A stretch of 53,938 nucleotides of DNA from Mesorhizobium sp. INR15 (GTDB lineage Bacteria; Pseudomonadota; Alphaproteobacteria; Rhizobiales; Rhizobiaceae), in NCBI RefSeq assembly GCF_015500075.1, contig NZ_CP045498.1, positions 1 through 53,938 of the forward strand. Direction: 5' to 3'. The first letter of the stretch is position 1; every line of letters starts with the position of its first letter. The position numbers were made by a program, and so were the translations under genes. Positions 26,270 through 35,641 of this stretch are shown here, in pieces. The notes below the pieces were generated by a model. The model ran no database searches and was not told the DNA's origin. It worked only from the letters and a program-made list of their open reading frames with translations.

Positions 26270-26898
26270 TCACGTTTGTCGACGCTGATCAAGTTCGCCT
26301 ACCATATTCGCGGATAGCCGACGCACAGACAGCTGTCTTGTCAGAAACACCAGTTTTGCCGTTTCTTCCAGTTCCTCCGCGGCAAAGACTGCATCGCGAA
26401 AACTGCGCCCGGAAACCACCGGACCATGATTGGCCAGCAGGACGGCCGCATGATCGTGCGCCTTGGCCAACACCAGCGGCCTGACGTCGGCCGACCCAGG
26501 ATGGGTATAGGGCAGAAGCGGCACGCGCCCGACGCGCATCACAACATAGGGCGTGATCGGCGGGATGGCGTCATCTGGATCGGTATCCTCGAGACAGGAG
26601 AGCGCGGTGAGTGAAGATGCACCACGCCCGCGGCCTGCGGTCGCGCCTCATAGAATGCCATGTGAAGGGGGATTTCCTTGGTCGGGGCATTGCCTGACAC
26701 AGCCATGCCCTGGGCATCCAGCTTCGACAGTCTTTCGGGTTCCAGATACCCCAGGCAGGAATTGGTCGGCGTGACCAAAAACCCGTCGGCAAGCCGAGCC
26801 GATAGATTGCCGGACGAGCCGGCGGTGTAGCCGCGCCTGAACAGGGATTCTCCCCAGCGGCAGAATTCGTCGCGAAGCTGCTGTTCTTCTGAAGTCAC
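26270..26898 (-). pseudogene. otnC: OtnC-type class II aldolase (3-oxo-tetronate 4-phosphate decarboxylase), frameshifted
   Basis: The N-terminal half reads SLFRRGYTAGSSGNLSARL, VTPTNSCLGYLEPERLSKLD and PTKEIPLHMAFYEARP…VVHLHS, the class II aldolase metal-site region. A one-base loss near 26608 breaks the frame. In the next frame ALSCLEDTDPDDAIPPITPY is followed by AVLLANHGPVVSGRSF and AAEELEETAKLVF to a stop at 26270. With one indel corrected the protein is complete and collinear with OtnC, which decarboxylates 3-oxo-tetronate 4-phosphate to dihydroxyacetone phosphate. Its start overlaps the otnK stop by 4 bases. Confidence 0.82.
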
Positions 26899-28148
26899 GT
26901 GGCGTCACCTCCGAGCACAGCGAGCGCGCGTTCAAAAAAATCATCAGCGCCGAAATTCCCGGACTTCAGCGCGAATGCCAGCCTCGGCTTGCCGTCGAGG
27001 ACAAGCGCCGGGACTCCCGTATCGATCTCCGGACCGACCTCAAGGGCCGATGCGCCGAATGCCGAGGCGACCGCGCCCGATGTTTCGCCACCAGCTACCA
27101 CGAGCCGCCGGAAGCCGGCAGATACTGCCTTTGTAGCGAGTTCGGCGAAAATAGTCTCGAACGCTTCGGCCAGCCGTTCGCGCCCATGCCGGGTCTGTGC
27201 CGCCGAGACTTCGGAAGGCTCCGCTGTCGAGTAGACCAGCGGGCCCGCACCCTTATGGCTGATCAGGAAATCGAGGCAGCCTGCAACAGCTGCGCCCGGA
27301 TCTAGTGCGTCGACGGCGTCCAGGCGCTTTGAGGGATGGCCACTGCCATAGGTGGCGATCTGCCGGCGCGTCGCTGAGGAACAACTGCCGGAGAGGATGA
27401 GGCCAGGCCCATTGCCCCCTGCGAGGCGCTGCCGACCCCCGATCCCCGGGTGGATTCCAAAATTGCCGGGCAGGCCCATGGCAATCCCTGAGCCGCCAGT
27501 AACCAGCCGGTGAGTCCTTGCTATCCGGCCCAGCGCGCGCAGATCGTCATCCGAGATCGCGTCGGTAACGATCAGTCTTTCGCCTTTGCGCTTTGCCAGG
27601 CGCAAGGCGGCCTGGCCGCTGCCCGAACGCAGGCTTTCCAGGCCGAGATGGCCGACCTTGAGTGCGGTCTGCCGCGCCAACCATCGCCTGATGTCGGGAT
27701 CGGGCATTGGCGTCAGTGGGTGATTTTCCATGCCCGACTCACTGAGCAGGCAATCACCGACGAAGAGGTGGCCGTTGTAGATCGTGCGGCGGTTGGCCGG
27801 AAATGCAGGGCAAACCAGCGCTAACGTCGTGTCTAATTCCAGAAGCAGCGCTTCCGCGACCGGGCCGATGTTGCCTTGCGGCGTGGAATCGAAAGTTGAA
27901 CAGTATTTGAAAACGATCTGTTGGGCGCCGTTGGCAACCAGCCACCTGCAGGCAACCAGCGATTGCGCCACTGCCTCGCTAGCCTCGCTCGAGCGCGTCT
28001 TCAGCGCAATGACCGCTGCGTCGATCTCTGCCTTCAGTCGTCCGGTCGGCGTGCCGACGAATTGAACGGTTCGAGCGCCGGCCTTGGCGAGGGTGTTGGC
28101 GATGTCGCTGGAACCCGTGAAATCGTCGCCGATGACGCCGATCTTCAT
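26895..28148 (-). CDS. otnK: OtnK-type four-carbon acid sugar kinase (DUF1537 family)
   Basis: A 417-residue two-domain kinase. The N-terminal substrate domain has IGVIGDDFTGSSDIANTLAKAG, KYCSTFDSTPQGNIGPVAEA and ALVCPAFPANRRTIYNGHLF. The C-terminal ATP domain has LILSGSCSSATRRQI and RRLVVAGGETSGAVASAF. These match 3-oxo-tetronate kinases; the related OiaK enzymes of apiose catabolism share the same fold, so 3-oxo-isoapionate is an alternative substrate. Overlaps both neighbours by 4 bases. Confidence 0.88.
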   Translation of the reverse strand: MKIGVIGDDFTGSSDIANTLAKAGARTVQFVGTPTGRLKAEIDAAVIALKTRSSEASEAVAQSLVACRWLVANGAQQIVFKYCSTFDSTPQGNIGPVAEALLLELDTTLALVCPAFPANRRTIYNGHLFVGDCLLSESGMENHPLTPMPDPDIRRWLARQTALKVGHLGLESLRSGSGQAALRLAKRKGERLIVTDAISDDDLRALGRIARTHRLVTGGSGIAMGLPGNFGIHPGIGGRQRLAGGNGPGLILSGSCSSATRRQIATYGSGHPSKRLDAVDALDPGAAVAGCLDFLISHKGAGPLVYSTAEPSEVSAAQTRHGRERLAEAFETIFAELATKAVSAGFRRLVVAGGETSGAVASAFGASALEVGPEIDTGVPALVLDGKPRLAFALKSGNFGADDFFERALAVLGGDAT

Positions 28149-28912
28149 TCGTTGTGGTCGCCCGTCGCGCGATCGCCCGTGTCATGGTCGGCCACCTCGT
28201 GATGACTTGAGCGCTGGCGCCAGAACATCGTCGTCAACTGATCCAGATGCTCACGCATCGCCTGCTCCGCGCGATCGGGCTCGCGTGCGACGATGCCGTC
28301 GTATATGGCGCGGTGGGCCTCGTACGCCGTCTGTTCCTGCCCGTCAGCGGCAAGCGTGACAATACGCTGTTCCTTCAACCATTCCGAGATCTGGTCATGC
28401 AAGGCGACGAAGACGAGATTGCGCGCGATGCGCGCCAGCTCGAAGTGGAACGCGATATCGGTGCTGGTGAAACGATCACGGTCACCGATTGCCAACCGGT
28501 TGGCTTCGAGCGCCTGGGCGAGGGATTGAAGATCCTCCTGCGTCGCTGTCCGTGCCGCCTCGCGGGCAAGGCCGACCTCGAAGAACATGCGCGCACCCTG
28601 AAAGGAGCGCTGCCCTTCCTCGGTCGACAGCATCTGCCGGACGGCGGGCGCCATACCGGTGAAAATATGACTGGCGGTCGGCATCAGCACCTTGGCGCGG
28701 GCGCCGTTGGTGAGTTCGACGAGCCCGGCCTTCTGTAGCGAGATCAACGCCTCGCGAATGGCCGGGCGGCCAACGCCGAAGCGCGCTTGCAGGTCACGCT
28801 CGGGCGGTAGCTGGTCTCCGGGCTTTAATTTGCCGGAGAGAATCTGGCCCTCGAGATGTGTGGCCACATGCTCGAAGAGTTTCTTGCGTTCTATGATTAG
28901 GGGGTCGACCAT
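28145..28912 (-). CDS. FadR/GntR-family transcriptional regulator
   Basis: A 255-residue regulator. An N-terminal winged helix (LKPGDQLPPERDLQARFGVG, RPAIREALISLQKAGLVEL) is followed by an all-helical FCD effector domain (FHFELARIARNLVFVALHDQ, EAHRAIYDGIVAREPDRAEQAMREHL) with the His residues that usually bind a metal and a carboxylate ligand. It heads the otnK-otnC operon and is divergent from the transporter operon, so it probably controls both in response to a sugar acid. Confidence 0.9.
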   Translation of the reverse strand: MVDPLIIERKKLFEHVATHLEGQILSGKLKPGDQLPPERDLQARFGVGRPAIREALISLQKAGLVELTNGARAKVLMPTASHIFTGMAPAVRQMLSTEEGQRSFQGARMFFEVGLAREAARTATQEDLQSLAQALEANRLAIGDRDRFTSTDIAFHFELARIARNLVFVALHDQISEWLKEQRIVTLAADGQEQTAYEAHRAIYDGIVAREPDRAEQAMREHLDQLTTMFWRQRSSHHEVADHDTGDRATGDHNE

Positions 28913-28933
28913 AGACCTTTCATACCATCATGC

Positions 28934-28963
28934 TTGACAACCATGCAACAGCTTGCAATGCTA
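28934..28963 (+). promoter_or_regulatory. Candidate promoter/operator of the divergent sugar-acid operons
   Basis: TTGACA at 28934-28939 is a consensus -35 box reading toward the 29104 operon. The following spacer contains an inverted repeat TGCAA-CAGC-TTGCA (28944-28957), a plausible operator for the adjacent GntR-type regulator. The -10 box is poor. Inference from position and symmetry only. Confidence 0.35.
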
Positions 28964-29103
28964 AAAATGCGAGATCGAAAACGATGGCTGAGATGCTGCG
29001 AGCATCGGCCAGCGGCGGTTTGGGCCGCTCGCTCTTGCACGCCACATCGGCAGCCTGACTTGCTTGTTAAGACGGCGATCGCATCGCCAAGGGAGGAATT
29101 TGA

Positions 29104-30042
29104 ATGAAAATCGCCATTCTGGGCGGCGGCGGAGCTATGGGCGGGATATTCGGGGGATATCTTGCACGCGCCGGCAATGACGTGACGCTCATCGACGTCT
29201 CCAAGGCGGCGGTGACGGCAATCAACGACAACGGCCTGACCATCGAAGAGAAGGATGGTTCGCAGCCGGTGATCAAGGTGCCGGCAAGCGACAATCCCGC
29301 AAGCGTCGGACCGGTCGATCTCATCATCAATTTCGTAAAGTGCTATCACACCGAAGTTGCGGTTCGGGCTGCAGCACCTATGATTGCCAAGGATACCGCG
29401 GTGCTCAGCCTGCAGAATGGCTGGGGCAATGCACCGCGCATTGCCTCAATTGTCGGCGAGGACCGAGTGCTGGTCGGCTTGACCTATCATGGCGGCACGC
29501 TACTGGCTCCCGGCCGCGTCAAGCATCCCGGTTCGGGCATGACTTATATTGGCGAGCTAACCGGCAAGCCGACCGAGCGCCTAGGCAAGGTCATCGAGAC
29601 CTTCCGCGCCGCGCAGATTGAGACGACGCAGTCGGACAAGATCCTGAACGAGGTCTGGAAAAAGCTGGCGCTCAATGCCTGCACCCTGCCGGTTGCCGGG
29701 CTACTGCATTTCATGTCGCACGAACTCGTCGCCTTCGACGGCACCAAGAGCCTGATGGCCGCTATCCTCAAGGAGGTGGTTGCCGTTGCCACCGCGCAAG
29801 GCATCGCGCTCGACTACGACGAACGCTGGGCAGCGATCACCGGCCTGCTCGAAAACGCCGTTGGCGGCAAGGCGTCCATGCTGCAGGACGTCGAAGCCAG
29901 GCGGCAAACCGAGATCGAGGTCATCAACGGCGCCATCGTCGCGGCCGGCCAGCGCGTCGGCGTGCCGACCCCGCACAATGAGACGATGGTCTGGATGATC
30001 GAGGCCGTTGAGAGCCATTACCTCCAGGCCAAGGCTCAGTAG
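29104..30042 (+). CDS. Ketopantoate reductase-family oxidoreductase
   Basis: A 312-residue enzyme with an N-terminal Rossmann fold (KIAILGGGGAMGGIFGGYLA), the family Asn/Lys region (IINFVKCYHTE, LQNGWGN), and the catalytic Lys in ILNEVWKKLALNACTLPVAG. The C-terminal helical domain has GGKASMLQDVEARRQTEIEVINGAIV. In a sugar-acid operon it more likely reduces or oxidises a hydroxy/oxo-acid intermediate than makes pantoate. GGGAGGA precedes the ATG; it is the first gene of the plus-strand operon. Confidence 0.85.
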   Translation: MKIAILGGGGAMGGIFGGYLARAGNDVTLIDVSKAAVTAINDNGLTIEEKDGSQPVIKVPASDNPASVGPVDLIINFVKCYHTEVAVRAAAPMIAKDTAVLSLQNGWGNAPRIASIVGEDRVLVGLTYHGGTLLAPGRVKHPGSGMTYIGELTGKPTERLGKVIETFRAAQIETTQSDKILNEVWKKLALNACTLPVAGLLHFMSHELVAFDGTKSLMAAILKEVVAVATAQGIALDYDERWAAITGLLENAVGGKASMLQDVEARRQTEIEVINGAIVAAGQRVGVPTPHNETMVWMIEAVESHYLQAKAQ

Positions 30043-30046
30043 CGCC

Positions 30047-31579
30047 ATGGCGCCCAGGCTGGAAATCAAGAACCTTTCCAAATTCTTCCCCGGCGTGCGG
30101 GCGCTCGATGACGTCTCGATGAGCGTGGATGGCGGGGAAATCCACGCACTGCTCGGCGAAAATGGGGCAGGCAAGTCAACCCTCGGCAAAATCGTCGCCG
30201 GTGTTTATCTGCGCGACCAGGGCACCATCCTTGTCGATGGTGTTGAAACCGGCCAGCCCGACGAAAAGGCTGCCGGCGATCTCGGTATCGGTATCGTGCA
30301 TCAGGAAGGCTCGCTTGTGCCGCAGCTCTCGGTCGCCGAGAACATCTTCGCCGGCCGGCAGCCCACGCAATGGCTGGGTCAGGTCGATGTCCGCGCCATG
30401 CGGGATCGGGCCAGGGCGCTTATCGCCCAGCTTGGCGTGGTTATCGATCCGGCATTGAAGGTCTCAGCTCTGTCGCCGGCGCAGGCCCAGATCGTCGAGA
30501 TCGCCAAAGCGTTGTCTCGCGACCTCAGGATCCTGATCCTCGACGAGCCTACAGCCGCACTGACCCTGACTGAAACCGAAAAACTGTTCGACGTGGTGCG
30601 CCGGCTGGCCGGAAACGGGGTCTCGATCATCTACGTCTCGCACCGCCTCGCCGAGATTTTTGCACTCTGTCATTCGGTGACGGTTCTCAAGGACGGCAGG
30701 CTTGCCGGGACCCGCCGCGTTGCCGAGACCACAACGGACGAACTGATCCGCCTGATGGTGGGGCGCGATGTGCATTTCGCGCGCTCGACGGCTGCCCGCA
30801 AGATCGGCGACATCGTGCTCGAAGCCGAAAATGTCCACGCGCCGCCACTGGTGCGGTCGGCCTCGATCAAGGTGCGGGCCGGAGAGATCGTCTGCCTGGC
30901 CGGACTTATCGGGTCCGGACGCAGTGAATTCTGCGAGGCGATCTTTGGCGCGCGCCGGAAGCGCTCGGGATCGATCCGGATCGTCGGCACGCCGATCGAT
31001 CCGAAAGGCCCGTGGGACGGCAAGCACGCCGGTATCGGCATGGTGCCGGAGGATCGCAAGGCGGCCGGCCTGTTCCTTGGCATGGACATCGTCAACAACG
31101 TTGCCGCGACGGTTCTTTCCAAGGTTTCGGCGGGGGTAAACTTTTCCAACTCAAAGGCTGAAGCGCTAGCGAAGAATTTCATCGACGAACTGCGTATCGC
31201 GACGCCGAGCGTCTATCAGGTTGTCGGCAATCTCTCCGGCGGCAACCAGCAAAAAGTGCTGCTCGCCAAATGGCTGGCAATGGAGCCGCGCCTGCTGATC
31301 GTCGACGAACCGACGCGTGGCGTCGACGTCGGCGCACGCTCGGAAATCTATCGGCTGTTGCGGGCACTCGCCGACAAGGGCGTCGCCTTGCTCGTCGTGT
31401 CCTCGGACCTGCCTGAGGTGCTGGCTCTTGCCGACCGCATCGTTGTGATGGCGGAAGGCAGGACCGTGGGTGAACTGCCGGGCGAAGGCGCGACCGAAGA
31501 ACAGGTGCTGCGTCTCGCCACCAGATACACGGCTTCGGTGGCTGAAGCTCGCGATCAACCAGGGATAGCGGAGGCATGA
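30047..31579 (+). CDS. Sugar ABC transporter, double ATPase subunit (RbsA/MglA type)
   Basis: About 510 residues with two nucleotide-binding domains. The first has LLGENGAGKSTLGKIVAGVY (Walker A), the signature region replaced by VSALSPAQAQIVEIAKAL, and ILILDEPTAALT (Walker B). The second has LIGSGRSEFCEAIFG (degenerate Walker A), NLSGGNQQKVLLAKWL and LLIVDEPTRGVDVG. This is the usual arrangement of ribose-type importers. ATG 30047 lies 5 bases after the previous stop. Confidence 0.93.
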   Translation: MAPRLEIKNLSKFFPGVRALDDVSMSVDGGEIHALLGENGAGKSTLGKIVAGVYLRDQGTILVDGVETGQPDEKAAGDLGIGIVHQEGSLVPQLSVAENIFAGRQPTQWLGQVDVRAMRDRARALIAQLGVVIDPALKVSALSPAQAQIVEIAKALSRDLRILILDEPTAALTLTETEKLFDVVRRLAGNGVSIIYVSHRLAEIFALCHSVTVLKDGRLAGTRRVAETTTDELIRLMVGRDVHFARSTAARKIGDIVLEAENVHAPPLVRSASIKVRAGEIVCLAGLIGSGRSEFCEAIFGARRKRSGSIRIVGTPIDPKGPWDGKHAGIGMVPEDRKAAGLFLGMDIVNNVAATVLSKVSAGVNFSNSKAEALAKNFIDELRIATPSVYQVVGNLSGGNQQKVLLAKWLAMEPRLLIVDEPTRGVDVGARSEIYRLLRALADKGVALLVVSSDLPEVLALADRIVVMAEGRTVGELPGEGATEEQVLRLATRYTASVAEARDQPGIAEA

Positions 31580-32592
31580 CGATGCGGATCACGCAACCGA
31601 TGGCGGAGAATGCCGAACGCCGACGCGAAAATCTTTTCGTGCGTGTTGTGCGGCGCCTAGCCGATTCCAGGGAATTGACGCTCTTCGTGCTCGTCATCGC
31701 GCTCGCGCTAGCGATGAGCATCGTCTACCCGAACAACTTCCCCACCGCATCCAACATGCGGGCCGTGCTTCTCAACCTGGCTCCTGTCGGGATCCTTGTC
31801 TGCGGCATGATGCTATTGATGATCGGCGGCACATTCGACCTGTCCGTCGGCTCGACCCTGGCCTTCTCCGGGGTCTGGGCCGCTGTCGTGGCAGGATGGT
31901 GGGGCTGGCCGGCCGAAGTCGCGATTGTGGTCGGGATTCTGGTTGGCGCTCTGTGCGGCCTGGTCAATGGGCTGATCGTCACGCGCATCGGTATCAATGC
32001 GCTGATAGCCACGCTCGGCACCCTAACCATCTATCGCAGTCTGACCTATGTCACCGCCGGCACCGGTGTCACACCGATTACCGACGCCTTCGCCGCTTAT
32101 GGGCGGGCAGCGGATCCGCTGCTGCGCATCCAGTCGCCATTCTGGGCGATGCTGGTACTTGTGCTCATCGGTGGCTGGCTGGTCGCGCGCACGCGCTTCT
32201 TCCGGCAGTATTACTTCATTGGCGGCAATCCTCGCGCAGCTCAGCTCTCGGGCATTCGCGTCGACCGGCTCATCTTGATCGGCTTCGTCATCATGGGAGC
32301 GCTGGCAGGCTTGGCCGGCGTTCTGGGAGCGGCGCGCCTCAACAGCGCGGTCGTCAACGCCGGCGTTGGCATCGAGCTGAAGGTGATCACCGCCACGGTG
32401 CTTGGCGGCGCCAGCCTGAAAGGCGGCGAAGGCACGATCCTCGGTGGCATTCTCGGCGTGCTTTTTATCGCACTCATCGAGAACGCCATGATCATCAACG
32501 CGATCGGCGTGTTCTGGCAGGGACTGGTGGTGGGTCTGGTCCTGCTGTTTGCCGTCTCGCTCGATCGTTTCAAGACCAGCGGCCGCGCATGA
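31576..32592 (+). CDS. Sugar ABC transporter permease (RbsC type)
   Basis: A 338-residue membrane protein with about ten helices. It contains the family segment GGTFDLSVGSTLAFSGVWAA, GLVNGLIVTRIGINALIATL and the cytoplasmic loop IGGNPRAAQLSGIRVDR that contacts the ATPase, plus LGGASLKGGEGTILGGILGV. Starts by overlapping the ATPase stop. Partner of the preceding and following genes. Confidence 0.93.
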   Translation: MTMRITQPMAENAERRRENLFVRVVRRLADSRELTLFVLVIALALAMSIVYPNNFPTASNMRAVLLNLAPVGILVCGMMLLMIGGTFDLSVGSTLAFSGVWAAVVAGWWGWPAEVAIVVGILVGALCGLVNGLIVTRIGINALIATLGTLTIYRSLTYVTAGTGVTPITDAFAAYGRAADPLLRIQSPFWAMLVLVLIGGWLVARTRFFRQYYFIGGNPRAAQLSGIRVDRLILIGFVIMGALAGLAGVLGAARLNSAVVNAGVGIELKVITATVLGGASLKGGEGTILGGILGVLFIALIENAMIINAIGVFWQGLVVGLVLLFAVSLDRFKTSGRA

Positions 32593-32680
32593 AATCAGGC
32601 GAGGACGGGAGGAGGCATTCGGACAACCGGATGACATGCGGGAACTGGGACTAGAAAAACAACATCAGGAGGAAACGGGC

Positions 32681-33700
32681 ATGAAATCAACAATGAGAAC
32701 GATACTCTCCGGCGCAGCCCTAGCTGCCACGGCATTGCTCTGCACTTTGCCTGCTAATGCGCAGGAATCATCCTTCGGGCCGGCCAACGCGAAAGAGACC
32801 TACTACTGGATTTCCAATAAGGCGAACCTGCCGCTGTTCGTGCAGTATGACTATGTCGGGATGAAGCGGATCGCCGAAGAGCTCGGTGTCAAGGTGATCG
32901 TTGCCGGACCGACAGATTTCGACGTGCCTGGCTTCATCTCTGCAGTCGATCAAGTCTGCGCGCAGAAGCCGAACGGCGTCTCCGTCGTCGGCGGCTGGGA
33001 CCCGTCGCTGACGGAGTCAGTCAAGAAATGCATGGAGCAAGGCGTGCCAACCGTTGTCGATGACGGCGATCTGCCGGCCTCTGGCCGTCTCGCCTATATC
33101 GGCACCAACTGGACTCAGGTCGGCGTCGCGCAGGCCAAGAAGCTGATGGAAATGCTGCCCAAGGGCGGCAAAATAGCGTCGATGTCGATCATCAACGCCG
33201 GAAACATGCGTGAGGCCGTAGCAGGCTTCAAAGCCTATGTCGAAGCCAATGGCGGCGGCAAATACACCATCGTCGCCAATGAGGATGACGGCGGCGACGC
33301 GCAGAAAGCCGCGCAGGTCACGGCGGCGATTCTTGCGGCCAATCCCGACATCGCCGGTCTCGCCGGTTTCGATTCTGAATCCGGCGCCGGCATCGTCACG
33401 GCACTGCGTGAAGCCGGCAAGAAGCCCGGCGACATCAAGGTGACCGCGATGGAGCAGACGCCTGACTTCTTCAAATCCGCGAAGGAAGGCTGGGTCGACG
33501 CCATCGTGGTGCAAAACCGCGAGCTGTTCATCTACTACGCGGTCAAGTTGCTGCACGACTACAACACCAACACGCTGAAGTCGGCTGGCCTCTCGTCGAA
33601 GGATGGCGGCCGTCCGATCCCGGACTCTCTCGATACGGGCGTCATCCTGATCACCAAGGACAATGTCGACAAGGTATTGACGGCGCTAAACGTGAAATAG
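32681..33700 (+). CDS. Sugar ABC transporter substrate-binding protein
   Basis: A 339-residue periplasmic protein with a signal peptide (LSGAALAATALLCTLPANAQ). The type I periplasmic-binding fold is shown by YYWISNKANLPLFVQYDYVG, IAEELGVKVIVAGPTDFDV and LAGFDSESGAGIVTALREAG. AGGAGGAAACGGGC precedes ATG 32681, the strongest ribosome site of the operon, as is usual for binding proteins needed in excess. The 88-base gap from the permease may hold an mRNA-stabilising structure. Ligand unknown; context suggests a pentose or branched sugar. Confidence 0.92.
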   Translation: MKSTMRTILSGAALAATALLCTLPANAQESSFGPANAKETYYWISNKANLPLFVQYDYVGMKRIAEELGVKVIVAGPTDFDVPGFISAVDQVCAQKPNGVSVVGGWDPSLTESVKKCMEQGVPTVVDDGDLPASGRLAYIGTNWTQVGVAQAKKLMEMLPKGGKIASMSIINAGNMREAVAGFKAYVEANGGGKYTIVANEDDGGDAQKAAQVTAAILAANPDIAGLAGFDSESGAGIVTALREAGKKPGDIKVTAMEQTPDFFKSAKEGWVDAIVVQNRELFIYYAVKLLHDYNTNTLKSAGLSSKDGGRPIPDSLDTGVILITKDNVDKVLTALNVK

Positions 33701-33801
33701 GCAGAAACTCAATGTCGCGGAGCCTTGCGTCAGGCTCAAGCAGCGTCCGGCGGCGTGATCTCCCTCGCCGTCGGACAGCCAACCAATCCCAAGGATATGA
33801 A

Positions 33802-34620
33802 ATGGCTCTTCATCCCACCACCCGCATGCGCTTCCACGGCGTCGCCGCCTACGAAATCTTGACGCGGGACGGATTGCGCATCCTGTGCGATCCGTTTCTG
33901 GACCAGAATCCCGGCGCGGCAACAAAATCGACCGACTTCGATCATGTCGATCTGGTCATCGTCAGCCATGCGGCCTTCGACCATCTCGGCGATACCGACA
34001 AGATCGCCGCGAAATATGGCTGTCCAATCGTTTGCGGAGGCGAGGTGAAGGCGTGGCTGATGGACCGTGGCATCCCGGCCAACCAGATCCGCGCCACGAC
34101 CTGGGGCATTAGGGTCAAGGTGGCCGGCATCGAGATTCAGCCGCTCGAATGCCATCACTGGTCGCAGATCAGGCTGAAGGACAATTCCTTCATTTCCGGC
34201 GTGCCGATGGCCTTCATCGTCTATGCCGACGACAATCTGCGCTTTTACCACTACGGCGACACGGCCATCTTTTCCGACCTCAAGCTTCAGGCAGAACTTT
34301 ACAAGCCGAATGTCGGCTGTATCGGAATCGCCAATCCGCAAGAGATTCTTCACCTGAACCCAATGCCGGGCGAGATGCTGACCGGCGAGATGAGCCCTTA
34401 TGAAGGCGTTCTCGCAACGCAATGGCTTGGCCTGGAGACAGTGCTGCCGTGCCACTACATCAAACTCGATGGTGACAAGGACGTCGCCGAATATATGAAG
34501 CATCACCGGGAGGCCAAGGCGCGCGGCGAAGCGATCGCCGATCCCTATCTGCTGCGTGCCGGAGACTGGATCGAGTTCGATCGCGACGGCAAGGTCGTGC
34601 GACCGGCCAAGGCGGCTTGA
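33802..34620 (+). CDS. UlaG-like metallo-beta-lactamase-fold hydrolase
   Basis: About 272 residues. Metal-site motifs are partly changed: SHAAFDHLGDTDKI replaces the usual HxHxDH, ECHHWSQIRL and FYHYGDTAIFSDLK follow, and PCHYIKLDGDKD near the end supplies another His. UlaG relatives open lactone rings of sugar acid phosphates; a lactonase role here is inferred from family and context. Frames extending further upstream lack family features, so ATG 33802 (AAGGAT upstream) was chosen. Confidence 0.8.
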   Translation: MALHPTTRMRFHGVAAYEILTRDGLRILCDPFLDQNPGAATKSTDFDHVDLVIVSHAAFDHLGDTDKIAAKYGCPIVCGGEVKAWLMDRGIPANQIRATTWGIRVKVAGIEIQPLECHHWSQIRLKDNSFISGVPMAFIVYADDNLRFYHYGDTAIFSDLKLQAELYKPNVGCIGIANPQEILHLNPMPGEMLTGEMSPYEGVLATQWLGLETVLPCHYIKLDGDKDVAEYMKHHREAKARGEAIADPYLLRAGDWIEFDRDGKVVRPAKAA

Positions 34621-34624
34621 GGAC

Positions 34625-35641
34625 ATGCGTGCCGCAATCTTTGATGAGCCGTTCAGCTTGCGCATCGCGGAAGCGCCGAAGCCGGTTCCAGGCCAGGGCG
34701 AGGTTCTCGTTCGGGTCAGGGCCGCGGGGCTGTGTGCTGGCGACCTTTACATCTACACCGGCAAGAACCCTTACGTGACCTATCCAAGGATCGGCTGCCA
34801 CGAGATCGCTGGCGTGGTCGAGGCCTATGGCCCGGGCACCAGCGGCCCCGCGATCGGCACACGCGTCGTCGTCGATCCCTTCGTCGGCTGCGGCCGCTGC
34901 TATCCCTGCCGGCTCGGCAAGCGCAATTGCTGCGCCAACCTCACCATTGTTGGCGTTCATCGCGAGGGCGGCTTTGCGGACTTCGTCACGGCGCCGGCTC
35001 AGAACCTGAATGTTGTGCCCGACAATATTACCGATTTCGAGGCTGCCTTCGCGGAGCCGGTGGCGATCGGCGTGCAGGGGTGCCGGCGCGGCGTGGTCAC
35101 GGCTGAAGATACCGTGCTGGTACTCGGTGCAGGACCAATCGGTCTGGCGATCGTTGAGGTCGCGTGCGCGCTCGGCGCCAAGGTCTATGCCACCGATATC
35201 TCGCCAGACCGATTGTCCACCGCCGCCGATCTTGGCGCTATCCCGATCGCCGGAGGAGTTGGCCTGGTTGAGCGCGTGCTTGAGATCACCAAGGGCGAAG
35301 GCATGCCGGTCGTCATGGAAGCAACAGGCGTTGCTCCGGTCATGGAACAGACCATCGAGCTCGTCGCCGCCGGCGGGCGCATCGTCATTCTAGGGCTGCT
35401 GAAGAAAGGCGTCGGCGTCACCTTCCCGGGTCTCGATTTCACCCGCAAGGAGGTGACCATCCTGGGCTCACGTGCCTCCGTCGATTGTTTTCCCGAGGCA
35501 CTCGAATTGCTTGCCTCGGGCAAGATTCACTACCCGAAGATTGCAAGCTCCTTCGCGCTCAGCGAAGCGCCGGCCGTCTTCCAGAAACTCGCGGACAATC
35601 CAATGGCCCTGCACAAGGCCGTATTCCTTTCGGAGGACTAG
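34625..35641 (+). CDS. Zinc-dependent alcohol/polyol dehydrogenase (MDR family)
   Basis: A 338-residue medium-chain dehydrogenase. Catalytic zinc ligands are in AAGLCAGDLY and RIGCHEIAG. The structural zinc loop is GCGRCYPCRLGKRNCC, and the NAD site is VLVLGAGPIGLAIVEVACAL. LGLLKKGVGVTFP and SSFALSEAPAVFQKL follow. It probably oxidises a hydroxyl of the sugar acid in the cytoplasm. Start 4 bases after the previous stop; its TAG directly abuts the next ATG. Confidence 0.9.
   Translation: MRAAIFDEPFSLRIAEAPKPVPGQGEVLVRVRAAGLCAGDLYIYTGKNPYVTYPRIGCHEIAGVVEAYGPGTSGPAIGTRVVVDPFVGCGRCYPCRLGKRNCCANLTIVGVHREGGFADFVTAPAQNLNVVPDNITDFEAAFAEPVAIGVQGCRRGVVTAEDTVLVLGAGPIGLAIVEVACALGAKVYATDISPDRLSTAADLGAIPIAGGVGLVERVLEITKGEGMPVVMEATGVAPVMEQTIELVAAGGRIVILGLLKKGVGVTFPGLDFTRKEVTILGSRASVDCFPEALELLASGKIHYPKIASSFALSEAPAVFQKLADNPMALHKAVFLSED

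Noticed and set aside
29104..30042. Calling this gene panE for pantothenate synthesis
   Set aside because: The family fits, but operon context is sugar-acid catabolism; a pantothenate role is not supported.
31896..32654. 252-codon plus frame over the permease
   Set aside because: Different frame from the permease with His/Arg-rich shadow composition.
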